Shown: positions 7,042 to 14,300 of the stretch, piece by piece
Layout of the letters: the number at the start of each line of letters is the position of its first letter
Numbering within the stretch: position 1 is the stretch's first letter
From: DATKDU01 sp035649415
GTDB taxonomy: Bacteria; Planctomycetota; Planctomycetia; Pirellulales; Pirellulaceae
Direction of reading: 5' to 3'
Length of the DNA: 14,401 bases
Assembly (NCBI GenBank): GCA_035649415.1
Contig: DASRJP010000178.1
Span: forward strand, 1-14,401
Program-made: the position numbers and the translations under genes
The notes under the pieces: generated by a model
Told to the model about the DNA's origin: nothing
Databases searched by the model: none
Seen by the model: only the letters and a program-made list of their open reading frames with translations

Positions 7042-7509
7042 TCAAACGCCGCGCTCAACGCACTTCGTCGGCCTGAAGGAAACCTTTGCTGGCTCCTGCC
7101 TGACCGGCGTTATCGGCGGTGGCCACATCAGGGCGACGATCACCAGGGTGACCGAGATCATGATCCCGCAGGCGCCGAGGACCAGTCCGGCCGTCGCCAT
7201 CCCGCGACCTCCCTTGTAGTACATGAGTCCGACGAGCGCGAAGACCACCGCGACTACGCCCAGCGGCGCGGAGCACATCGGCAGGCAGGAGAACGCCAGG
7301 CCCACAATGCCCACGACCATCGACGTGATTCCTGCCCAGGGATTTCTGGCGGGGTCCGGCGGCGGAGCGGCCGGAGGCGGTTTGGCGTCGGCACTCGTCG
7401 GCACGCGCGAGATGCCATGGCAGTGCGGACATTGGATCGTCGTATTCTCTGCCTCCGCCGGAATCCGCAGTGGCTGACGGCAATGCGGGCAGGCAATATG
7501 GATCGGCAT
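7042..7509 (-). CDS. Zinc-ribbon, DUF4190-like membrane protein
   Basis: A 155-residue protein. The N-terminus is a Cys4 zinc ribbon (C7-x2-C10 and C27-x2-C30), followed by a Pro/Ala-rich linker (about 38-54). Then come membrane segments in the DUF4190 style (NPWAGITSMVVGIVGL, GVVAVVFALVGLMYY, MATAGLVLGACGIMI). Such proteins are common in planctomycetes; the role is unknown, but the layout suggests a cytoplasmic metal-binding head anchored in the membrane. The ATG at 7509 is chosen because the ribbon follows directly; GGAG about 10 nt upstream is a weak ribosome binding site. It is transcribed away from another zinc-ribbon gene at 7749. Confidence 0.8.
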   Translation of the reverse strand: MPIHIACPHCRQPLRIPAEAENTTIQCPHCHGISRVPTSADAKPPPAAPPPDPARNPWAGITSMVVGIVGLAFSCLPMCSAPLGVVAVVFALVGLMYYKGGRGMATAGLVLGACGIMISVTLVIVALMWPPPITPVRQEPAKVSFRPTKCVERGV

Positions 7510-7748
7510 CGAACGAACGCTCCGTACTGACGATACCCGGCCCAAAATTTGACCGAAGCCAGCAATTCGACTCTAATCGGCGCCAGGCCTCGGCGGCGGA
7601 ATTCGCTCGCGAGGGGCCGCCCGATCGTTCCACCTTATCCCTTGCGGGAGCGCTGTTCAAGAATTTCCGTTCAGGTTTGAGTTCGCCGGAAAACCGTGGC
7701 CAGCGACCATCGTCCGTGTCACGAGCAGGAAGTTGCGGAGACTGCCAA
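7510..7748. promoter_or_regulatory. Divergent intergenic region, no recognisable motif
   Basis: This 239-bp stretch is the longest gene-free segment in the window. It lies between two divergently transcribed zinc-ribbon genes, so promoters for both are expected. I see no convincing sigma-70 boxes, hairpin terminator, repeat or RNA gene in it, apart from GGAG at 7737-7740 that serves the rightward gene. Confidence 0.35.
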
Positions 7749-8060
7749 ATGACTTGGAAGCCCCTCGCGTGCCAAAGTTGCGGCGCGTTGCTGAACGCGT
7801 CCGGGCAGCAAGAACCGGTGAAGTGCGACTATTGCGGCGCAGAACTCACCGTGCTCGTAGCCGAGCGGATCGAAGTCCGCCAAGAGGCGCACGTTCCCGA
7901 GGCGATTCTCATCGCCCAACCTCTGCCCGCCGCACGCCAGCCGCCAGCAGCGCCGCCGCAGGAGCAATCTTCGCGGGCAGAATCGCAAAGCCTCGATGTG
8001 CCCTTCTGGGCTCGCCGTTTGATTTCCCGCGCCATCCGCGAATTTTTCCGCCGGCGGTGA
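7749..8060 (+). CDS. Small zinc-ribbon protein with basic C-terminal helix
   Basis: A 103-residue soluble protein. It has a Cys4 ribbon (C8-x2-C11 and C26-x2-C29 in LACQSCGALL...VKCDYCGAEL), then a hydrophilic Pro/Ala/Glu-rich middle. It ends in a basic, probably amphipathic helix (FWARRLISRAIREFFRRR). The ATG at 7749 is preceded by GGAG at 7737-7740 (8-nt spacing); upstream in-frame residues carry no family signal. The C-terminal helix could bind a membrane surface or nucleic acid; this is inference. I do not recognise a named family. It is divergent from the DUF4190-like zinc-ribbon gene and 136 bp upstream of the TMEM175 gene on the same strand. Confidence 0.7.
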   Translation: MTWKPLACQSCGALLNASGQQEPVKCDYCGAELTVLVAERIEVRQEAHVPEAILIAQPLPAARQPPAAPPQEQSSRAESQSLDVPFWARRLISRAIREFFRRR

Positions 8061-8196
8061 GAAGGAATCGCTGCAACCGCACGACGTGGCAGGTGATGTC
8101 GGGTCAGGGGGCAGGAGTCGGAGGGGAGCGGATCGCTTTTTCCCGTAACGCGGTACAGGCTGGCGCGGCGGTGCCGGTTCACGCCGAGGTTTGGCC

Positions 8197-8781
8197 ATGA
8201 AAACCGGACGCCTGGAGGCCTTCAGCGACGGAGTGCTGGCGATCATCATCACCATCATGGTGCTGGAGATGAAAGCGCCCCAGGAGCCGGGGCTGGCGGC
8301 GCTGCGGCCGCTGGCACCGGTGTTTCTCAGCTACGTCCTCAGCTTTGTGTACCTGGGGATCTACTGGAACAACCATCACCATTTGCTTCAGGCGGCGGAG
8401 CATGTCGATGGTCGCGTGCTGTGGGCGAACCTGCACCTGCTCTTCTGGTTGTCGCTCATCCCGTTCACCACGGGCTGGATGGGGGAGAGCCACTTCGCTC
8501 CCTGGCCGACGGCCGTTTACGGCCTCGTGCTGCTGTCGGCGGGCCTAGCTTACGTCATTCTGACCAAAGTGCTGATTGCGCGCCACGACCGCCAGTCGGT
8601 GCTGGTGACCGCCGTCGGCCGCGACTACAAGGAGAAACTGTCGCTTTTGATCTATGCGGTCGCCGTTGGTGCCGCCTTCGTGCATCCGTGGATCTCGTGC
8701 GCCTTGTATGCCGTCGTGGCGGCGATTTGGTTCATCCCCGATCGGCGGATTGAGGAGAAGGTGGAGGAGCGGGACTCATAA
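8197..8781 (+). CDS. TMEM175 family potassium channel (DUF1211)
   Basis: A 194-residue integral membrane protein. The first helix holds the family signature R-x-x-x-F-S-D-G (RLEAFSDGVLAIIITIMVLE, from residue 5), the FSD motif conserved in bacterial and lysosomal TMEM175 potassium channels. Five more hydrophobic segments follow (including FLSYVLSFVYLGIYWNNHHH and VLWANLHLLFWLSLIPF), giving the six-helix single-repeat form that assembles as a tetramer in bacteria. WNNHHHLL and NLHLLFWLSLIPFTTGWMG are further family patterns. The ATG at 8197 has GAGG at 8186-8189 (7-nt spacing); a TTG two codons upstream is less likely. The gene ends 80 bp before the sulfatase start on the same strand. Confidence 0.9.
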   Translation: MKTGRLEAFSDGVLAIIITIMVLEMKAPQEPGLAALRPLAPVFLSYVLSFVYLGIYWNNHHHLLQAAEHVDGRVLWANLHLLFWLSLIPFTTGWMGESHFAPWPTAVYGLVLLSAGLAYVILTKVLIARHDRQSVLVTAVGRDYKEKLSLLIYAVAVGAAFVHPWISCALYAVVAAIWFIPDRRIEEKVEERDS

Positions 8782-8861
8782 CCGGCGACAGCAGCTTGCG
8801 TCATCGATGGACGCCGGTTCAAACTACAGCACGCTTCAAGACGACGAAGTTGACTGAATTC

Positions 8862-10340
8862 ATGCGAACCTGCGCTCACCGTCGGCGATTGGAAATACGG
8901 CTGCCGAAGTCCGGATCAGTCGCCGGTGCTTTTTTCCCACGTTGGATTTGCTTCGTTTTGCTTGCCGTGTGGATCGTCGCCGGCAGTAGCAGCGGCGGAA
9001 TGATTCAGGCTGCGGAAACGCAGCGCCCCAATCTGGTCCTCTTTCTGGCCGACGACTTGAGCTGGTCGGACTGCTCGACCTACGGCCGGACCGACGCGGC
9101 GACTCCGAACATGGAGCGGGTGGCGGCGGCTGGCATGACCTTCACGCACGCCTTCGTCGCTTCGCCGTCCTGCGCCCCCAGCCGCGCAGCGCTGCTTACC
9201 GGCCTGAGCCCACCCCGCAACGGGGCGATGTTCAATCACACGCTCCCCGACAAGCAGCACAAGCGCTGGCCGGCCTGGTTTCAGGAGCTGGGGTACGAAG
9301 TCGTGGCCTTCGGCAAGGTTGCTCACTACGCGTCCGTCACTGAGTATGGCTTCGACCATGCCAGCCACTTCAATTACCATCAGGACGATTGCATCGCGGC
9401 GGCAATCAAGTGGCTGGCCAGTCGCAAGTCGGAAAAGCCGCTGTGCCTGCTGGTGGGAACGAACTGGCCGCACGTCCCCTGGCCGAAGGAAACGACCGTA
9501 GATCCCGATCGCCTGAGGCTGCCGCCGACGCAAGTCGATACGGCCGAAACTCGCCAGGCCCGGGCGCGGTACCTGGCGGCGGTGGCGCTGGCCGACCGCG
9601 ATCTGGGCCTGATGTACGACGCCGCGCGAAAGCACTTGGGGGACAACGTGCTGTTTTTCTTCTCGAGCGACCACGGCGCGCAGCTCCCCTTCGCCAAGTG
9701 GAGCGGCTACGACGCGGGAATTCGCACTCCGCTGATCGCCGTCTGGCCGGGAAAGGTCGCCGCCGGCGGGCGGAGCGACGCCATGGTGAGCTGGATCGAT
9801 TTGCTCCCCACCTGCCTGGAAGCGGCCGGCGCAACGCCTCCCGAGTCTGGCGTTAAGCCCGGCCAAATCAGCGGCAGATCGTTTTTGCCCGTGATGCGAG
9901 GCACGCTGACCGAGCATCGTGAGCGGATCTTCATCACACACAGCGGCGATCAGATGATGAACCAATACCCGCTGCGCGCGGTCCGCTCCCCCCAGTGGAA
10001 ATACATTCGCAACCTGACGCCGGACGCCGACCATCACTCGCATATCGACCGGGACGAAAGGGCGGACAGCAAGGTGTACTGGTCTTCCTGGGTTCGCCTG
10101 GCGAAAACGGACGCCGCTGCAGCGGCCACCGTTCGGCGTTATCACCAGCGGCCGGCCGAGGAGCTGTACGACCTGGCGACTGATCCGTGGGAACTGAACA
10201 ACCTGGCTGCTGAGCCCGCGCAGGCCGAGCGGCTACGCACTTTCCGCGCGGAGCTCGACGCCTGGATGCGGGAAAACGGCGACGAAGGGCTGAAGACGGA
10301 AGAAGCCCGCCGTCCCAGGCCACGGGACGCGAAACCCTAA
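8862..10340 (+). CDS. Exported Cys-type sulfatase, heparan N-sulfatase-like
   Basis: A 492-residue type I sulfatase that hydrolyses sulfate esters or sulfamates. A signal peptide covers about residues 1-51 (hydrophobic core WICFVLLAVWIVAG, likely cleavage near IQAA). The metal pair is Asp64-Asp65 (LFLADDLSWSDCSTYG). The formylglycine site is CAPSRAALLTG with Cys104, the C-x-P-S-R form matured by formylglycine-generating enzyme under aerobic conditions. Other active-site candidates are Lys152 (FGK), His204 (NWPHVPW) and Asp270-His271 (SSDHGAQ). The spacing and the SCAPSRAALLTGLSPPRNG segment resemble N-sulfoglucosamine sulfohydrolases, but specificity cannot be settled here. The C-terminal ELYDLATDPWELNNLA subdomain is typical. 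The ATG at 8862 starts a plausible signal peptide; a TTG at 8796 would add 22 residues. The gene is convergent with D-lactate dehydrogenase, with 6 bp between stops. Confidence 0.92.
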   Translation: MRTCAHRRRLEIRLPKSGSVAGAFFPRWICFVLLAVWIVAGSSSGGMIQAAETQRPNLVLFLADDLSWSDCSTYGRTDAATPNMERVAAAGMTFTHAFVASPSCAPSRAALLTGLSPPRNGAMFNHTLPDKQHKRWPAWFQELGYEVVAFGKVAHYASVTEYGFDHASHFNYHQDDCIAAAIKWLASRKSEKPLCLLVGTNWPHVPWPKETTVDPDRLRLPPTQVDTAETRQARARYLAAVALADRDLGLMYDAARKHLGDNVLFFFSSDHGAQLPFAKWSGYDAGIRTPLIAVWPGKVAAGGRSDAMVSWIDLLPTCLEAAGATPPESGVKPGQISGRSFLPVMRGTLTEHRERIFITHSGDQMMNQYPLRAVRSPQWKYIRNLTPDADHHSHIDRDERADSKVYWSSWVRLAKTDAAAAATVRRYHQRPAEELYDLATDPWELNNLAAEPAQAERLRTFRAELDAWMRENGDEGLKTEEARRPRPRDAKP

Positions 10341-10346
10341 TGCGGC

Positions 10347-11360
10347 TCAGCCCTTGCCGCGCACGAGCTGGCTGTGGACTTCGTTGGCGCAACTGCCGCG
10401 GGTTTCCAGATCGCGGAGGTTCTGGAGCGTGGTCGTGGCGATTTTTTCCAGCGCCTCGCGGGTGAAGAACGCCTGGTGGCTCGTGATGATCACGTTGGGG
10501 AAGGTCATCAACCGGGCCAGCGTGTCGTCCGCGATGACTTCGCCCGAAAGGTCCTCGAAGAAATAGTCGGCTTCTTCTTCGTACACGTCCAGCCCCAGAT
10601 ATCCGATCACGCCGCTCTTGAGCCCCTCCAGCACTGCCTTCGTGTTGATCACTGCGCCGCGGCTGGTGTTGATCAGCATCACGCCGGGCTTCATCAGTCG
10701 AATCGTGTCGGCATTGACCAGGTACCGCGTTTGCGGTGTCAGCGGGCAGTGAAGCGTGATGATATCGGACTGCGCGAGTAGCTGCGGCAGCGGGACGTAG
10801 GTGAGGCCCAGCGCCTCGCACTTGGGGTTGGGCGTCACGTCATAACCGAGCAAGCGGCAGCCAAACCCCTTGATCGCCTCTACCACGCAAGCGCCGATTT
10901 GGCCGGTGCCGACGATGCCGACGGTGCGGCCGAATAGATCGAAGCCGAGCAGGCCGTTGAGCGCAAAATTCCCGTCGCGGACGCGCGAGTAAGCGCGGTG
11001 CAGCTTGCGGTTGAGCGTGAGGATCAGGCCGATTGTGTGCTCGGCGACCGCATGCGGCGAATAAGCCGGTACGCGCACGATTTTCAGCCCCAGCTCGTCG
11101 GCCGCAGCCAGATCGACGTTATTGAAGCCGGCGCAGCGGAGGGCGATCCACCTCGTGCCGCCTTTTTGCAGCACGTGGAGGACACTCGCGTCGAGCCGGT
11201 CATTGACGAAGGCGCAGATGGCGGTAAACCCGGTGGCCAGGCCGGTCGTCGCCTTTGCCAGGTGGGCCTCGAAGCATTCCATGTCGAAACCGAACCGCTC
11301 GTTGGCGGCCGCGAAGAACTGTTCGTCGTAAGGCTTGGTGCTGAAGAGGGCCAGGCGCAT
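10347..11360 (-). CDS. ldhA: Fermentative-type D-lactate dehydrogenase
   Basis: A 337-residue NAD-dependent D-2-hydroxyacid dehydrogenase that interconverts pyruvate and D-lactate in the cytoplasm. It resembles E. coli LdhA (329 residues) along its whole length: MRLALFSTKPYDEQFF at the start, ALRCAGFNNVDLAAA, VRVPAYSPHAVAEHTIGL, the Rossmann motif GTGQIG (residues 151-156), LHCPLTPQTRYLVN, NTSRGAVINT, LGLDVYEEEADYFFED and SHQAFFTREAL. The catalytic triad is Arg234, Glu261 and His295. The ATG at 11360 is preferred over the ATG at 11369: AAGGA at 11370-11374 is 9 nt from the former but touches the latter, and the family start MxLAxxSTKxYD begins there. It follows the DUF1553 gene by 5 bp and is almost certainly co-transcribed with it. 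Confidence 0.93.
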   Translation of the reverse strand: MRLALFSTKPYDEQFFAAANERFGFDMECFEAHLAKATTGLATGFTAICAFVNDRLDASVLHVLQKGGTRWIALRCAGFNNVDLAAADELGLKIVRVPAYSPHAVAEHTIGLILTLNRKLHRAYSRVRDGNFALNGLLGFDLFGRTVGIVGTGQIGACVVEAIKGFGCRLLGYDVTPNPKCEALGLTYVPLPQLLAQSDIITLHCPLTPQTRYLVNADTIRLMKPGVMLINTSRGAVINTKAVLEGLKSGVIGYLGLDVYEEEADYFFEDLSGEVIADDTLARLMTFPNVIITSHQAFFTREALEKIATTTLQNLRDLETRGSCANEVHSQLVRGKG

Positions 11361-11365
11361 GGCGA

Positions 11366-14300
11366 TCATTCCTTATTGATCGCCTCATCCAGATTCATCA
11401 CCAGACCTGCGATCGCCGTGAATGCCGCCAGCTCGTCGTCGGCAAGGCTTTGATCGGCCAGCGATTCGCCGGTCGACAAGACGGCTTTGGCTGCGTCGGG
11501 ATCGGCCCGGTAGTGCTCGCGATGGCGGCCAAGTCCTTGCTGGAGCACACCGAGTTCTTCCGGCGATGGCCGGCGCGAGATCACGGTGCGGAACAGCCAC
11601 GCCAGCCGCTCGGCATCGGTCGCCCCCCCATCTCGTATTGCCCGCTCGGCCAGTTTTCGCGAGGCTTCCACAAATCCGGTCTCGTTGAGCAGCGTCAGCG
11701 CTTGAAGCGGCGTGTTAGTTCTGGTCTCGCGGACCGTGCAGAACTCTCGCGTCGCCGCATCAAACGTCAGCATCGTCGGCGGGGCGATCGTTCGCTTCCA
11801 ATAGGTGTAGAGGCTGCGGCGATAGAGATTCTCGCCGTGGTCCTGCACATAGTCATCCGCGCCGGTCAATTCACTCCACAGTCCCGGCGGCTGATACGGC
11901 TTGACGCTCGGGCCGCCGAGTTCTTCGACCAAGAGGCCACTGGTCGCCAGCGCCTGATCGCGCACGATCTCGGCACTCAGCCGCTGCCGCGGGGCGCGCG
12001 CGAGCCAGCGGTTGTCGGGATCTTTTACGAGTACCTCAGGCGTGACGGCGGACGACTGGCGATAGGTGGCGCTGGTGACGATCAGGCGGGCCAGGCGCTT
12101 CATATCCCAGGCAAGTGTGCGGGTATGGGAGTGTGCGGGTGTGGTGGTCGTTGCTTCGGCATTCCCCGACACCCTCACACCCTCAAACCCCGACACCCCC
12201 GCGAAATCAGCAGCGAGCCAATCCAAGAGTTCCGGGTGCGTCGGCCACTGCCCTTGCGAGCCGAAATCCTCGGTCGTCTTCACGAGCCCCTGGCCAAAAA
12301 ACTGCTGCCAGATGCGATTGACCGTCACGCGGCCGGTCAACGGATGGCGCGAATCGACCAGCCACCGCGCCATCCCCAGGCGGTTCTTCGGCAGCGACTC
12401 ATCCAGCGGAGGCAATGCGGCCGGCGTATTCCGCTCGACCTCCTCACCTGGCTGGTCGTACTGCCCGCGCTTGAGCATATACGTCTTCCGCGGCGGGGAC
12501 ATTTCCTCCATGACCATGACGGTGGGGAGTTCTCTGTCAAACTCCTCAATTTGCAATCGCAGAGAGTTAATCCGCTCTTGCCGTTGTCGCAACTCCTCCG
12601 GCGCTTGATTGCGCAAAAAGTAGCCGAAGGCCTTTTCATACTCCGCTGGCTTCAGCGCCCGCATCTTGGAAGCTTCCACGATTTGGGCGACAGACGGTCC
12701 AGTTGCCAGAACTAAGTTATCGAACGGATTGATCTCCATGGCGAAGAGGCGGACATCGTCAATCCGTCCGCGGAATCGCATTTCTGGACCACCACCGCCG
12801 CCGATTCGCAACGGCTCCTTGACCTTGAAAGGCTGATTTAGCTCGGCTTGGAGCGCGCGGCCATATCCACCATCTCCGTCAATATAGATCTTGATCGACT
12901 CCTCCAACCGATCTCCCCGAAAACCTCCGAACGACGCGGATATGTGGTGCCATATTCCCGGCGTGACGCGATCGTACGACTCGACACGCAGGGCGTCGTC
13001 GAGCCAGCGCTTCACGATGTTGAGTTGTACTCTTCCGTCCACGATGGCCAATTGGTAGCCGTCCCCCTGATCGACGTCCGTCATTCGCGACACAATCGTG
13101 CCGCCGCCTCCCTCATCGATCCAGACCCACGCCGAGATCGTGAATGGATCGAACAGGCCGAAGTCACCAATGTCGCCGGCCTCCAAGACCTCCTTGCCAC
13201 TGAAAGCCACCCCCGTGCCGCGCCAGCCTGCGACCAATGACACGGTTCCGTCCCGAGCGGTTAGCGTCCCTGATGTTTGATCCGCCGCAAGCGCAACTTC
13301 CTGGTTGCCAAAGTCGAAATGGGCCACTAGATCCCGTGTGGGGTAGACAAGTTCCTCATCGCCGCGCGTCGCGTAATCTCGCAACCAATCTTCGAACAGT
13401 TTTTTGGCGCGAGTTCCGTCCTGATTGCCTTGCTGCAACTGCCGATCGTGTTCTCGCCTCAGCAGTGATTTCCTTTGTCGCTGCAGCCGCGTCGGCGCGG
13501 CAATATACGGCGGCGAGTTGCCAAACTTGATGGCTCGTCCCTTCTCCGGCACGTTGTTGAAGAAGGCGTACAGCGAATAAAAATCCTTCATCGTGTATGG
13601 GTCGAACTTGTGGTCGTGGCAGCGGACGCAACCCATCGTGAGCCCCAGCCAGACCGTACTTGTCGTCTCCACCCGATCAACCACGTACTCGACCGCATAC
13701 TCCTCGGGGATGATGCCTCCTTCGGAGTTGCCGCGGTGATTGCGGTTGAAGGCGGTGGCGATCTTCTGCTCCAACGTGGCGTCCGGCAGCAAGTCCCCCG
13801 CAAGCTGCTCGATTGTGAATTGATCGAACGGCATGTTGCGGTTGAAGGCCTCGATCACCCAGTCGCGCCACCGCCACATCTGCCGCTCGCCGTCACTTTG
13901 GTAGCCGTGCGTGTCGGCATAGCGGGCCGCTTCCAACCAGCGGATGGCCATCCGCTCGCCATAGCGCGGCGAGGCGAGCAGCCGATCGACCGCCCGCTCG
14001 TAGGCGTCGGGCGATGCGTCCGCCTCAAAGGCGTCCAGCTCCGCGTGCGTCGGCGACAGTCCGATAAGATCGAAGCTGGCGCGGCGGAGGAGCGAATGCT
14101 TCGCGGCGGCAAGGGACGGACGCAGGCTGTGCTTCGCGAGTTCGGCGCGGATGAAGAGGTCGATGGCGTTTTGGGGATGGGCAACTAATGGCTGATTGGC
14201 CGCGTCGGTGCCGGAGGCAGGTTTGCCTCCGGCTAGAGGCAGCGCTGGCCGCACCGGCGGAATCAGCGACCAGTGCTTTTGCCATTTGGCTCCCTGCTCG

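Noticed and set aside
5578..7530. A 650-codon open frame on the plus strand, opposite the DUF1501 gene
   Set aside because: It is antisense to a clearly recognised gene with Tat signal and family motifs. The translation has no known domain and is rich in Arg, Ala and Gly. High GC at third positions creates such frames.
10106..10119. GCCGCTGCAGCGGC palindrome in the sulfatase gene
   Set aside because: It encodes an Ala run with common GC-rich codons and has no loop; likely chance in GC-rich coding sequence.
8916..10145. A 409-codon minus-strand frame opposite the sulfatase
   Set aside because: The sulfatase on the plus strand has complete catalytic motifs. The antisense product is Arg/Gln/Gly-rich without recognisable features.
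11361..11369. ATG at 11369 as the ldhA start (ATGA overlap with DUF1553)
   Set aside because: The AAGGA site directly abuts this ATG, leaving no spacing, while it is 9 nt from the ATG at 11360, where the LdhA family sequence begins.
12110..12202. CRISPR-like or tandem-repeat interpretation of the G/T-rich segment
   Set aside because: Only two imperfect 16-nt units per arm, no regular spacers, and the arms are arranged as an inverted repeat inside an open reading frame.
11450..12715. A 421-codon plus-strand frame opposite the DUF1553 region
   Set aside because: Antisense to a recognised domain protein; no start signal or domain of its own.
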